DNA from: Paenibacillus sp. JQZ6Y-1
Lineage (GTDB): Bacteria; Bacillota; Bacilli; Paenibacillales; Paenibacillaceae
Direction: 5' to 3'
DNA length: 64,000 nt
Assembly: GCF_040719145.1 (NCBI RefSeq)
Contig: NZ_JBFDUZ010000001.1
Coordinates: 930,001-994,000, forward strand
Part shown: piece by piece, positions 42,922 to 51,853 of the stretch
Numbering within the stretch: position 1 is the stretch's first letter
How the letters are laid out: the number at the start of each line of letters is the position of its first letter
Notes under the pieces: model-generated
The model's input: only the letters and a program-made list of their open reading frames with translations
Told to the model about the DNA's origin: nothing
The model's database searches: none
Program-made: the position numbers and the translations under genes

Positions 42922-44541
42922 TTGACAAAATTTGTAGACTTTGGTTTAGATGAAAAAGTACTGAAAGCGATTATGGAACTGGGTTTTGAGGAAGCAACTC
43001 CGATCCAATCCCAATCCATCCCAGTCGCAATGGGCGGAAGTGACCTGATCGGTCAAGCACAAACTGGTACGGGTAAAACAGCAGCATTCAGTATCCCTAT
43101 TATTAACAAGGTAGAACGTTCGGACGAAAAAATTAGAGCATTGGTTATGGCTCCTACTCGCGAGCTGGCGATCCAGGTTGCTGAGGAAATCGAAAAACTG
43201 GCACGCTTCAAAGGCATTCGCTCGTTGCCAATCTACGGTGGTCAAGAGATCGGTCGTCAGATTCGTGCACTGAAAAAGAAACCACAAATCATTATCGGTA
43301 CACCAGGTCGTTTGCTTGACCACATCAACCGCAAAACGATCAAACTGGAAGACGTACAATACGTTGTACTGGATGAAGCGGACGAAATGCTGGACATGGG
43401 TTTCATGGAAGACATTCAGTCTATCCTGAAACAAGTACCGGATGAGCGTCAAACGATGCTGTTCTCCGCAACAATGCCGCCAAACATCCAACGTCTGGCG
43501 AACCAATTCCTGAAAGAGCCACAACACGTATCGGTTATTCCGAAACAAATCAGCGCTCCTCTGATCGACCAATCCTATATCGAAGTGAACGAGCGCCAGA
43601 AGTTTGATGCTCTGTCCCGTCTGATCGATATGGAATCACCAGAACTGGCTATCGTATTCGGTCGTACAAAACGTCGTGTTGACGAACTGGCAGAAGCCCT
43701 GCAAAAACGCGGTTATTCCGCAGACGGACTGCACGGTGACCTGTCCCAGAACCAACGCGATAACGTAATGCGTAAATTCCGCGATGGCAGCATCGATGTA
43801 CTCGTTGCAACAGACGTAGCAGCTCGTGGTTTGGACGTTTCCGGCGTAACTCACGTTGTAAACTTTGACCTTCCACAAGATCCAGAGAGCTATGTTCACC
43901 GTATCGGTCGTACAGGTCGTGCTGGTAAAGAAGGCGCAGCATACTCGTTCGTAACTCCACGTGAGATCGATCACCTGCACTTCATCGAGCGTGTAACGCG
44001 TCACAAAATCACTCGTAAGCCTCTGCCATCCCTGGCTGAAGCGATCGAAGGTAAACAACGCATTACAGCTGAGCGCCTGCTGGAGCTGGTTCAAGACGAT
44101 ACTGCTCCTTTGAACGAATACAAAGGGATTGCGATTCAATTGCTGGAAAGCTATGATTCCGTAAACCTGCTGGCAGCTGCAATCAAATTGCTGACAGGCG
44201 AGAAAAAGGATGCTCAGATCGATCTGACTCCAGAAGAGCCAATCCGTGCAAAACGTCGCAGACCAGACGTTCGTTCCGGTGGACGCAAACCATCCGGTAA
44301 CTACAACCGTAACGGCAATGGCGGCGGTGGTGGCGGATACCGTGGTAACCGCGATAACAACCGTGGTGGTTACAGCAGTGGCGGCGGCGGTGGATACCGT
44401 GGCAACCGCGATGGTAACAGCAACGGCAACCGTGAAGGCGGACGCAGCGGCGAGTACTCCCGCGACCGCAGACCACGCAGCAACAATGGCGGCGAAAACC
44501 GTCGTCCATCGAGCAGCAACCGTTCTGATTCCCCAGAATAA
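42922..44541 (+). CDS. cshA: DEAD-box RNA helicase CshA
   Basis: The 539-residue protein has the DEAD-box core: Q motif [17 protein letters not shown] (46-53), PTRELA, TPGR, DEAD (151-154), SAT, and in domain 2 [11 protein letters not shown] and [10 protein letters not shown]. An RNA-binding/dimerisation region follows, then a Gly/Arg/Asn/Ser-rich tail with [10 protein letters not shown]-type repeats (about residues 445-539). This matches CshA, the degradosome and ribosome-biogenesis helicase of Firmicutes. The TTG at 42922 is 10 nt from AAGGAG; an earlier TTG at 42913 is too close. Confidence 0.93.
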   Translation: MTKFVDFGLDEKVLKAIMELGFEEATPIQSQSIPVAMGGSDLIGQAQTGTGKTAAFSIPIINKVERSDEKIRALVMAPTRELAIQVAEEIEKLARFKGIRSLPIYGGQEIGRQIRALKKKPQIIIGTPGRLLDHINRKTIKLEDVQYVVLDEADEMLDMGFMEDIQSILKQVPDERQTMLFSATMPPNIQRLANQFLKEPQHVSVIPKQISAPLIDQSYIEVNERQKFDALSRLIDMESPELAIVFGRTKRRVDELAEALQKRGYSADGLHGDLSQNQRDNVMRKFRDGSIDVLVATDVAARGLDVSGVTHVVNFDLPQDPESYVHRIGRTGRAGKEGAAYSFVTPREIDHLHFIERVTRHKITRKPLPSLAEAIEGKQRITAERLLELVQDDTAPLNEYKGIAIQLLESYDSVNLLAAAIKLLTGEKKDAQIDLTPEEPIRAKRRRPDVRSGGRKPSGNYNRNGNGGGGGGYRGNRDNNRGGYSSGGGGGYRGNRDGNSNGNREGGRSGEYSRDRRPRSNNGGENRRPSSSNRSDSPE

Positions 44542-44617
44542 TAGTTTATTTTGCAATAGATGATTGACCGGTGAATAACCGGGATCTTTAATACAATAAC
44601 ATGATGGCAGGACAACA

Positions 44618-44650
44618 AAGGCTACCGAATATTCGGTAGCCTTTTTTTTG
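44618..44650 (+). terminator. rho-independent terminator of cshA
   Basis: AGGCTACCGAATATTCGGTAGCCT (44619-44642 as arms of 12) is a perfect palindrome followed by eight T residues. Confidence 0.92.
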
Positions 44651-44722
44651 CATAGGATGGTATGACAAGATTATTTAATGGAAGTTGGGGATACAGAGGT
44701 CACCCCCTATCTATCCTGTATA

Positions 44723-45652
44723 TTATAGATCTCTGGAAGCGCCGATATTTCCATAAGTGGGGCGAGTAGCTAAGATTTGCTTGAATCGGCGTATAAATAA
44801 GTCGGATGAACGGGAGACTGGATAATCGGTGGAGCGAACCGACCATAGATAAGAATCTCCTCGATCCGGTAATTGCAGCGGAATTGTAACCATTTCTTTG
44901 TGAAAGGATGTGCCATAGGCATGTAGCGAGTGAAGCGTACCTATGGTGACTGCCAGATTGGCACGTACTGCCCGCAGTAACGCGTCTACATTATTGCTTT
45001 TAAACAAAATATCGCTGTTTGGAGCAAGCTGACGAACCAGAGTCAGAATATTAGGATCGTTGTACAATACGAGTGGTATATCAGATAGATCATTCAGAAT
45101 AACCATAGATTGATCAGCAAGTGCGGATTCCTGATGACAAACGAGAATGAGTCGATCCTCTGCTAACGCTTCGAATTGCAAATGATCATATTGTGGAATA
45201 CTCTGCTCGGATAAGAGCACGAGCCCAATATCGCTTTCTCCATGATGTACACTTTCCAATACAGTTTGTGTGTTATTTTCGATAATCTCAAAGCGACTTC
45301 CCGGAAATTCTCGCTTCATATCCGATATACTTTCGATCAATAGCGAGATCGGACCGGGAATGGAAGCGATGCGTAGACGAGAATTGTTCAATTCCTGATA
45401 ACTGCTAGATTCACGCTTTAATTCTTCGATTTGATTGAGAATGGTTGTGATTTTGGCAATGATGTTTTCGCCTTCTGGGGTAGTCATTGTGCCGGAGCGT
45501 GAACGAATGAATAAACGTGTACCTAGCTCTTTTTCAAAAAGCGTAATCGCCCGACTCACTCCGGTCACTGTAATATGACAATTTTCCGCAGCACGAGTAA
45601 GTGAGCCTGTGCGAGCGACTTCAGCAATATAGTGCATTTGTTCAATATTCAT
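44723..45652 (-). CDS. LysR-family regulator
   Basis: The 309-residue protein has the LysR N-terminal winged helix (MNIEQMHYIAEVARTGSLTRAAENCHITVTGVSRAITLFEKELGTRLFIR, residues 1-50) and a two-lobed periplasmic-binding-like effector domain. It is divergent from an HlyD/ABC-2 pair with a 219-bp shared control region, the usual layout for a LysR regulator of its neighbour. The start is ATG 45652, 12 nt from AAGGAG; TTG 45658 is an alternative with better spacing. Confidence 0.9.
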   Translation of the reverse strand: MNIEQMHYIAEVARTGSLTRAAENCHITVTGVSRAITLFEKELGTRLFIRSRSGTMTTPEGENIIAKITTILNQIEELKRESSSYQELNNSRLRIASIPGPISLLIESISDMKREFPGSRFEIIENNTQTVLESVHHGESDIGLVLLSEQSIPQYDHLQFEALAEDRLILVCHQESALADQSMVILNDLSDIPLVLYNDPNILTLVRQLAPNSDILFKSNNVDALLRAVRANLAVTIGTLHSLHAYGTSFHKEMVTIPLQLPDRGDSYLWSVRSTDYPVSRSSDLFIRRFKQILATRPTYGNIGASRDL

Positions 45653-45871
45653 AGGCAATAGCAGCTCCTTCAGAAATTAGATAGCTGGATATTTGAAAAA
45701 TACAGCATAACGCATCTATCCGATAGTTGACTAAAAGTTCAGTATAATCGAATTTTAATAGATATATTGTACTAATAGTCTATGATATATTCAAATAAAT
45801 GCCTATATCACCTCTAAATCGTGAAAGGATAGATCGAGGGAAATCAGATATAGAGAAAGCGGAGTGAGAAT

Positions 45872-47272
45872 ATGACCAGAAAAAAAGGGATAGGATACGC
45901 TATTGTATTGGTAGCGATTGTCGTCGTTATCGTTGTGCTCGGATTGTCATTCAGTCGGGAGGGCAATGCTAAGAATACCGGCTCCACACCGACCGCCTAT
46001 GTCGAATCGGATACCGTCAGTTCCAGCTTCAAAGTCGCTGGTAGGGTTAGTGAGCTGCTCGTGCAAGAAGGCGATCATGTAAAAAAAGGGCAGCTACTCG
46101 CTGTACTCGATAGTTCGGAATTGCAGGATAAAGTCGCTCAAGCGCAAGCGGCACTGAAAGCCGCACAGGCGAATGTATCACAAGCCAAAGCCGGTGTTGC
46201 TCAGGCAGAAGCAGGAATTACGCAAGCGCAAGCAGGTGTTACTCAAGCCGAAGCCGCCGAAACGGCTGCTCGTACGAAGGTGGCTCAAGGCACGATGGCG
46301 GTTCAAGTTACTTCCGAATCATCATCCAGCCAATTGGAACAGGCTCAGGCGGCAGCCAATGCAGCCAAAGCCAACTGGGAAGCGATCAAAAGTGGTGCTC
46401 GCCCAGAAGAGATTGCTCAACTCAAAGCAAGCACCAGTGCTGCCAAAGATGCACTGGATACTGCACAAAAAAGCCTAAGCCGCAGTCAGCAACTATTTGA
46501 CGCAGGTCTAGCTACGGATGCTGCATTGGACCAAGCGAAACTTCAACAACAGCAAGCGCAGGCACAGTACGATGCCGCTTTGGAAAAGCAAAATTTAGCT
46601 GTCAAAGGCAGTCGACAGGAAGAAATCAACGCTGCGCAGGCACAGTACCAACAAGCACTGGCTGCGGTCAAAGAAGCCCAAGCTGGACAGGGACAGGTCG
46701 GTCTGAAGCAGGAAGATGTAAAAGCTGCCCAAGCTGCAGTAGGTCAAGCACAAGGCGCTAGCGATCAGGCAAAAGGAACGGTTGCGCAAGCGCAGGCATC
46801 GTACACACTCGCCCAAGCCAAGGTGGAGGCAGCACAATCGCAGGTAGCTCAGGCAAAAGCAGCATTACAAGAAGCTCAAACATATGCCGGATATACCAAG
46901 CTACGCGCCGCCGCTGATGGTGTCATCAAAAGTAAATCGGTGAATGCTGGTGAACTGGTCAGTGCTGGTTCTACTGTCTATTCGCTCGAAACGACTTCAC
47001 AGCGCTGGGCAAAATTTTATATGACTGAAACGGCATTGAGCGGATTGCATACTGGCGATCCCGTGCAGGTTCAATTGCTGGGCGATGGTACAACCGTGCA
47101 GGGCAAAGTGAAGGTGATCGACGCCGCTGCGGATTTTGCTATTCAAAAGCCGAGTCAAAGCTCCGGCGATACCGATATTCGTTCGTTTGGCGTGAAAGTG
47201 CTGTTGACCGGACTTCCTGATAACGTACCGACTGGAAGCACCGTGCTATTCAGTGGCAAAGGAGCGCAGTAA
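45872..47272 (+). CDS. HlyD-family membrane-fusion (adaptor) protein
   Basis: The 466-residue protein has one N-terminal membrane helix (about residues 7-27) and a split biotinyl-lipoyl domain (VAGRVSELLVQEGDHVKKGQLLAVLDS before and LRAAADGVIKSKSVNAGELVSAG after). A very long Ala/Gln-rich coiled coil of about 240 residues lies between them, with a C-terminal beta domain. The hairpin is unusually long and repetitive (AQA-type heptads), enough to cross a thick envelope. The gene is followed 1 bp later by an ABC-2 permease gene, giving a YhiI/YhhJ-like exporter. Confidence 0.88.
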   Translation: MTRKKGIGYAIVLVAIVVVIVVLGLSFSREGNAKNTGSTPTAYVESDTVSSSFKVAGRVSELLVQEGDHVKKGQLLAVLDSSELQDKVAQAQAALKAAQANVSQAKAGVAQAEAGITQAQAGVTQAEAAETAARTKVAQGTMAVQVTSESSSSQLEQAQAAANAAKANWEAIKSGARPEEIAQLKASTSAAKDALDTAQKSLSRSQQLFDAGLATDAALDQAKLQQQQAQAQYDAALEKQNLAVKGSRQEEINAAQAQYQQALAAVKEAQAGQGQVGLKQEDVKAAQAAVGQAQGASDQAKGTVAQAQASYTLAQAKVEAAQSQVAQAKAALQEAQTYAGYTKLRAAADGVIKSKSVNAGELVSAGSTVYSLETTSQRWAKFYMTETALSGLHTGDPVQVQLLGDGTTVQGKVKVIDAAADFAIQKPSQSSGDTDIRSFGVKVLLTGLPDNVPTGSTVLFSGKGAQ

Positions 47273-47273
47273 G

Positions 47274-48476
47274 ATGAATATAGGACGGGCAATCGCAGAT
47301 GAATGCAGACATATGTTTACAATTCCCAAGTTGGCTGCGATCCTGCTGCTAATGCCGATACTGTATGCCGTGCTGTTCGGATTCCTATATTCACACGAGC
47401 GGATTACTGAGATGCCCGTGGTAGTCTATGATGGGGACAATTCCAGTTTAAGCCGTCAGATTATTCAAGCATTTGATGCGACCGATACATTTCAGGTGAC
47501 GGGACAGCGCTGGAATCAGGAGGATGTAGTGCAGGCAGTACAATCCGGTGAAGCTCGTGTCGGGCTGATTATTCCGCCTAACTTCATGTCCGGCTTGCAG
47601 CATGGAGAACATATACCTATTCTCACCTTGATCGACGGTAGCAATCTGATCTACTCCAATAGTGCTTCACGTATTGCCAATCAGGTCATTATGAGCGTGA
47701 GTAGCGGAGCAACCTTGCAAACGCTGGACAAGCAGGGCATGAGCAGCGAGCAGGCAGGTGCATTGCTGAATACCATTCCATATCGCTCCCGTGTGCTCTA
47801 CAATCCTGTATTTAATTATGAGTACTACATGCCGATTGGTGTCATTTCTGCCGCTTTACAACAGTGTTTATTGCTCGGCATCGCGCTATCCTGTACATGG
47901 CAAAAGGAAGCCGGCTCGTGGCATCAATTTAGCGTTTGGCGCTTTTCACCATGGAAGCTAGCGATTGCCAAGCTGACACCGTATTTTTTGATTGGACTTG
48001 TGAATATTGTAGTTTCGTTCTCGATTGCACATTTTGGCTTCGGGATTCCTTTTGCTGGACAATTCATACCGCTACTGTTCTTGTCGCTGGCATTTAATTT
48101 TGCAGTGTGTGGATTGGGATTTCTATTCAGCGTCGTGTCCAAACGTCAGGTGGATGCTATTCAGGCATTAATGCTCATTGCAATGCCTTCGTTCATGCTC
48201 TCCGGGTATACATGGCCCCTTGAAGCGATGCCGAAGGTGCTGCGTGTCATTGGTGAATGTCTACCATTGACTCACTTTTTACAAGGTATACGTAGTATTG
48301 TGGTCAAAGGATTATCGGTAGAATCAATATGGGGCAATGTGATGGCACTCAGCTTGATTGGATTGGTCACATTGCTGATCTCCTTCGTCATCTATCCATT
48401 ATCGATGCGCCGTTATACCGAAGCTGTAGAGACTAGCGTATCGAGTTCTACAGCTGAACCAGTACCCAAAGGATAA
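47274..48476 (+). CDS. ABC-2-type permease (YhhJ/DrrB-like)
   Basis: The 400-residue protein has an N-terminal membrane helix (about residues 20-42), a roughly 130-residue extracytoplasmic domain with VVYDGDNSSLSRQIIQAF, then five C-terminal helices with a PSFMLSGYTWPLEAMP segment typical of ABC2_membrane_3 permeases. No ATPase gene is adjacent, so it must borrow one or work without it. RBS AAAGGAGCG lies inside the HlyD gene, so translation is coupled. Export of a toxic compound or envelope component is inference. Confidence 0.87.
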   Translation: MNIGRAIADECRHMFTIPKLAAILLLMPILYAVLFGFLYSHERITEMPVVVYDGDNSSLSRQIIQAFDATDTFQVTGQRWNQEDVVQAVQSGEARVGLIIPPNFMSGLQHGEHIPILTLIDGSNLIYSNSASRIANQVIMSVSSGATLQTLDKQGMSSEQAGALLNTIPYRSRVLYNPVFNYEYYMPIGVISAALQQCLLLGIALSCTWQKEAGSWHQFSVWRFSPWKLAIAKLTPYFLIGLVNIVVSFSIAHFGFGIPFAGQFIPLLFLSLAFNFAVCGLGFLFSVVSKRQVDAIQALMLIAMPSFMLSGYTWPLEAMPKVLRVIGECLPLTHFLQGIRSIVVKGLSVESIWGNVMALSLIGLVTLLISFVIYPLSMRRYTEAVETSVSSSTAEPVPKG

Positions 48477-48503
48477 TCATCATCCAGCGTATCCCTCTAA
48501 CAT

Positions 48504-48570
48504 ATAGCTATACTGCTCCCATCTGATTAAAGTAGGAATCGATGGAACAGTATAGCTATTTCGTCTTTTT
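48504..48570 (+). terminator. terminator of the HlyD/ABC-2 operon
   Basis: ATAGCTATACTG (48504-48515) pairs with CAGTATAGCTAT (48548-48559), with inner CCATC/GATGG, then TTCGTCTTTTT. The remainder of the 306-bp gap to the DUF624 gene shows no other element. Confidence 0.75.
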
Positions 48571-48782
48571 ATAAACCTATTGCTTGCTAGTACAATGACC
48601 CAACTTCTCTGCAAAATGCTGGTATTATGCTCGCAAAGCATAGGAAACTGACTGTCATTATCAAACCATAGTCCATATGCAATATGGGCTGGTATTGTCT
48701 GGTTAACATAGGTTATAGTTAAGATAGATATCATCAGAGATGCGGCATCGGGGATGCTGGCGCAAATGAGGGGGAAGATGAT

Positions 48783-49673
48783 TTGGAATTTAGAGGGGTA
48801 ATGGGCGGACTGTACCGCTTATCCGAATGGATTATGCGACTAGCGGGCAGCAATCTGCTGTGGGTCATTTGTTCGTCGCCATTTTTGTTTTTTCTGGTAT
48901 TCCGATTTATTTTTATGCAATCTGGGGCAAGTCAAAACGATATTTTGCAGACGAACTGGGCAATGGGCATTTTAGCGCCATTTGTACTGTTTCCGGCAAC
49001 ATCCGCACTGTTCACCGTTGTTCGTAAATGGGTGATGGGTGAAGGTGATGTATCCGTTATCAAAACGTTTTTCCGCGGCTATAAGGAAAATTATAAGCAG
49101 AGCATGATTGGTGGTATTTTCTACACTCTGCTGTTTGTGATCATGTATGTTGATTATACTGTGTATATGAATCAATTCCCGAATCTGCAGCTGCTAGGTA
49201 TTGTAATGCTGATCTTCCTGCTTGTGCTGTTTGTGTCACTATTCAACTTCTTCTCCATGGTGGCGCACTATCACATGAAGCTTAAGGATATTATCAAAAA
49301 TGCCATTCTGCTGTCGATTGTACGTCCATTCCGATTGTTCTCCACATTGCTTGGAACGGTAGCACTGCTGTTTATCGGTACTCGCTATCCGGTGTTGTTC
49401 CTGTTCTTCTTATCCTCAGCAATCGCATGGTTCGCTTTCTTTAACTTTTACGGTATGTTCCTGAAAATGCAGGAGCAATCGGAGAAGCAAGCAGCCGAAC
49501 AGCAGGAGAAGGAGTTGCAGGCGGATGAGCAACTGGCAATTGGTGATCAATCGCCTGAGCAGAGTGCACAGCGTATAGATTCTTCCGCACCATCTCAACC
49601 GTCGATGGATCAGGATGTACAGAAAAACCTGACCGATAAGAGCGTAACGGACAACAAAGAACGTCCATCCTAA
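48783..49673 (+). CDS. DUF624 (YesL-like) membrane protein
   Basis: The 296-residue protein has five hydrophobic segments within residues 15-220 and matches YesL/DUF624: an early LWVICSSPFLFF, then PATSALFTVVRKWVMGEGDVSVIKTFFRGYKENYKQS. The C-terminal 70 residues are Gln/Glu/Ser-rich and probably disordered. The start is TTG, placed after GGGGGAAG, because no in-frame ATG fits. In Firmicutes this family often sits near sugar transport genes, but none are here. Confidence 0.8.
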   Translation: MEFRGVMGGLYRLSEWIMRLAGSNLLWVICSSPFLFFLVFRFIFMQSGASQNDILQTNWAMGILAPFVLFPATSALFTVVRKWVMGEGDVSVIKTFFRGYKENYKQSMIGGIFYTLLFVIMYVDYTVYMNQFPNLQLLGIVMLIFLLVLFVSLFNFFSMVAHYHMKLKDIIKNAILLSIVRPFRLFSTLLGTVALLFIGTRYPVLFLFFLSSAIAWFAFFNFYGMFLKMQEQSEKQAAEQQEKELQADEQLAIGDQSPEQSAQRIDSSAPSQPSMDQDVQKNLTDKSVTDNKERPS

Positions 49674-49712
49674 ACACGGTTCCTATACCAGATCGGTGAA
49701 GATGGAAGGATA

Positions 49713-49742
49713 GGCTGGAGCAGCTTCCATACTGCTCCAGCC
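49713..49742 (+). terminator. hairpin after the DUF624 gene
   Basis: GGCTGGAGCAG (49713-49723) is exactly complementary to CTGCTCCAGCC (49732-49742). The T-rich tract is about 14 nt further on, so termination is probable but imperfectly placed. Confidence 0.5.
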
Positions 49743-49790
49743 GCCAAAGTCCTCTTATTTTTTAGAAAAACAATCTCATTCTTAATCACA

Positions 49791-49806
49791 TTGTAAGCAC
49801 TTACAA
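49791..49806. promoter_or_regulatory. cre-like palindrome upstream of the 6S RNA promoter
   Basis: TTGTAAG-CA-CTTACAA is a 7-2-7 inverted repeat 28 bp before the 6S -35 box. It matches the cre consensus except for the central G. A regulator could bind here, but none can be named. Confidence 0.35.
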
Positions 49807-49834
49807 AAAAGTGGGAGAGAATGCCGAAATCGTC

Positions 49835-49863
49835 TTTACAAAACCAAACATGAAGTTTATAAT
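49835..49863 (+). promoter_or_regulatory. 6S RNA promoter
   Basis: TTTACA (49835-49840) and TATAAT (49858-49863) are 17 bp apart, predicting transcription from about 49870. Confidence 0.75.
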
Positions 49864-49869
49864 AAATTT

Positions 49870-50060
49870 ACATCCTGCAATGTACGCCTCGATTTCTCGT
49901 TGTTTTGAACCAATGATGATGTCTCGGGAGACCTATATGTAACTGACGCTGACCGGCCCTATCCATTGGATGTGGGGACTTCAAAATCAGTTCTGCGATC
50001 ACCCACCTGCTAAGCAGGTTCGAAGACAATGTTATCGGACGGCATCTGCGGGACCGTTTT
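49870..50060 (+). ncRNA. ssrS: 6S RNA
   Basis: The roughly 190-nt segment has the 6S layout. The terminal stem pairs TCCTGCAATG (49873-49882) with CATCTGCGGGA (50043-50053). The 3' half reads CACCCACCTGCTAAGCAGG then TTCGAAGACAATG and CGGACGGCATCTGCGGGA, which lines up with the conserved 3' side of E. coli 6S (small hairpin, then CGGCGGCATCTCGGAG). The apical arm folds as CCCTATCC-att-GGATGTGGGG. 6S RNA mimics an open promoter and sequesters sigma-A RNA polymerase in stationary phase. A fitting promoter lies directly upstream. Covariation with a database model would confirm it. Confidence 0.85.
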
Positions 50061-50119
50061 ACACCTTTTACTCTAAGCAAAAGGTAGGTGCCGACTTTAT
50101 GTCGACAGGATTTAAGCAG

Positions 50120-50169
50120 AAAACGTTCTGAATGGATTCCTGGGAATCCTTATTTCAGAGCGTTTTTTG
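50120..50169 (+). terminator. strong terminator downstream of the 6S RNA
   Basis: AACGTTCTGAA (50122-50132) pairs with TTCAGAGCGTT (50154-50164), with an inner GGATTCC/GGAATCC helix, then TTTTTG. Two smaller hairpins lie between the 6S 3' end and this site (CACCTTTT...AAAGGTAGGTG and GCCGAC...GTCGAC). Confidence 0.85.
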
Positions 50170-50298
50170 TTTGCGCTTACATGCTAACTGTCTGGATATG
50201 ACAGTGTCGATATATGGCATAATATTGGTTTTCTTATTTACGTAGTAATGATACACTGATAGTAATGATAGCTTTGTAGATGCAAAGGAGGAAATGTC

Positions 50299-50694
50299 TT
50301 GTCGTTGAAAAGAACGTTAGTGGGAATCATTCGTAGCCAGGAAGGCACAGGCGACCGCGCCAAAGATCCGCAAATGAAAACAAGATATTATAACCTTTCC
50401 CGCGAGCGCGCTTGGGAAGAAGTTTCTTCAACATTAAAAAAAATTCCCGGCTTCAAGGTGCTGCATGAAGTGCATAGTGTAGGCGAGATTACATTGGAAC
50501 GGAAAACAGGATTTGGACGCATCATGGACATTACAGTATCGATCGTAGCCGTTAGTCCGGTACGCAGTGCGATTGATATTCACTCTGCTTCCCGTGGCTC
50601 ACTAGGCGATTTGGGTGCTAACTACCGTAATATTTTGACGCTGTTTGGCGCACTGGACAAAAAATTGGCTCAATACAAAATCGACAATCCATAA
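50299..50694 (+). CDS. DUF1499-like protein
   Basis: The 131-residue protein ends with DIHSASRGSLGDLGANYRNILTLFGALDKKL, which matches the DUF1499 signature (S-x-S-R-x-G-x-x-D-x-G-x-N). The central part (AWEEVSSTLKKIPGF..., DITVSIVAV) also fits. The start is a TTG after AAAGGAGG (50285-50291). Function of the family is unknown. A near-cre site with one mismatch (TGTTTGCGCTTACA, 50168-50181) lies 118 bp upstream, and the gene follows the 6S RNA. Confidence 0.75.
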   Translation: MSLKRTLVGIIRSQEGTGDRAKDPQMKTRYYNLSRERAWEEVSSTLKKIPGFKVLHEVHSVGEITLERKTGFGRIMDITVSIVAVSPVRSAIDIHSASRGSLGDLGANYRNILTLFGALDKKLAQYKIDNP

Positions 50695-50957
50695 CCAAAC
50701 GCTTCTGCTTGCACTTAGGTATACTGCTGACTGGGCATAAGCAATACCGCAATACGTATAACCGACGATGGGATAACGATCTGGGGGATGCAGTGGGTAC
50801 ATAAGGTTTGAACGGCTTGATGACAATAGAATTCACAGTGTTGATGGTATTGAATCGCAGCGTTCAGACGTTGGAGTCTATCAAAAGGATATTTCGCTTT
50901 TGGTGCATCTATAGTGTTATGTTGTCTTTTGTAAGCGTAACAATAAGGGATATTATA
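50695..50957. other. intergenic region, nothing recognised
   Basis: About 260 bp after the DUF1499-like gene with no convincing gene, RNA or repeat. The next 180 bp hold only the terminator-like hairpin and the 3' flank of tpx. Confidence 0.35.
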
Positions 50958-50999
50958 CAAAAGACCTTCTTCTTGCCGTCGGCAGAAAAAGGTCTTTTG
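50958..50999. terminator. terminator-like hairpin between DUF1499-like and tpx genes
   Basis: CAAAAGACCTT (50958-50968) pairs with AAGGTCTTTTG (50989-50999), with an inner TGCCG/CGGCA helix. It is roughly symmetric and could serve both convergent genes. Confidence 0.6.
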
Positions 51000-51138
51000 C
51001 ATGTTCGTATTGTGAATAACGAATGATCTTACCTGAAACAGCAGTTCATGTTCAAATGATCTTCAGCAGAATATGTTCTATTCTACCGAATCATCCTTGA
51101 ATTTCATTTATCTCGCTTCTCATTCATTGGGAAACGAT

Positions 51139-51660
51139 TTAGCCCAGCAAGCCTTTAACAGCTGCAATCGCTTGATCATAATTCGGATGCTCGCTCATCT
51201 CCGGCAAATATTCCACATAGCGGATCACATCATCGCGGTCGATTACGAAAATAGCACGCATATCGATCACAAATTCCTTGATCAGCACGCCATATGCTTT
51301 GCCAAAAGAGTTGTCGCGGTAATCAGACAGTGTTACGACACGATCTACACCAGCGGCACCGCACCAGCGAGCTTGTGCAAATGGCAGATCCGCGCTGATA
51401 GTCAGAATAACTACATCTTCGCCCAGCTCGGAAGCAGCTTCATTGAAGCGACGGGTTTGTGCATCACATACACCAGTATCGAGTGATGGCACAACACTGA
51501 TCAGCTTGATCTGACCTGCATAATCAGATAGACTCGCTTGCTCCAGCAGGTTTTTGCTGATAGTAAAAGCAGGAGCCTTGTCACCCACCTGCAATTCAGG
51601 TCCAATAAGAGTAATGGCATTCCCTTTAAAAGCGGCAACGCCTGTACGTTCTTGCGTCAT
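51139..51660 (-). CDS. tpx: thiol peroxidase
   Basis: The 173-residue protein is an atypical 2-Cys peroxiredoxin of the Tpx type. The peroxidatic cysteine is C65 in [15 protein letters not shown] and the resolving cysteine is C100 in RWCGAAG, with the C-terminal [14 protein letters not shown]. It reduces peroxides with thioredoxin. Length and motifs match B. subtilis Tpx. GAGGAGGAATAAAG precedes the ATG. It is monocistronic and divergent from a rhomboid gene. Confidence 0.95.
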   Translation of the reverse strand: MTQERTGVAAFKGNAITLIGPELQVGDKAPAFTISKNLLEQASLSDYAGQIKLISVVPSLDTGVCDAQTRRFNEAASELGEDVVILTISADLPFAQARWCGAAGVDRVVTLSDYRDNSFGKAYGVLIKEFVIDMRAIFVIDRDDVIRYVEYLPEMSEHPNYDQAIAAVKGLLG

Positions 51661-51778
51661 CTTTATTCCTCCTCAAAATAATTTAGAGATGGCTATATGC
51701 ATGCACAGTCATCATTTACGTTATGTAGGGTAATCATATTACAGAAATAACCGTACATTTTCGCATTTTAAGCCCGAG

Positions 51779-51792
51779 TTTATTATAATAAA
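51779..51792. promoter_or_regulatory. 14-bp palindrome at the rhomboid promoter
   Basis: TTTATTATAATAAA is a perfect palindrome whose centre includes TATAAT, a possible -10 for the rhomboid gene. Composition resembles PerR boxes (TTATAATNATTATAA) without matching them. Simple AT-richness could explain it. Confidence 0.35.
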
Positions 51793-51853
51793 GCATGGGG
51801 AAGAAAGCAAAAATGAACGTTTGTATGAGTATGTCAGAAGACAAGGAGAACCT

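Noticed and set aside
43636-44556. Long minus-strand ORF antisense to cshA
   Set aside because: It mirrors the strongly coding cshA frame, is rich in Val/Thr/Ala and Cys runs, and has no start signal.
50599-51005. Minus-strand ORFs between the DUF1499-like and tpx genes
   Set aside because: They overlap the DUF1499-like coding frame or the terminator hairpin and lack ribosome binding sites.
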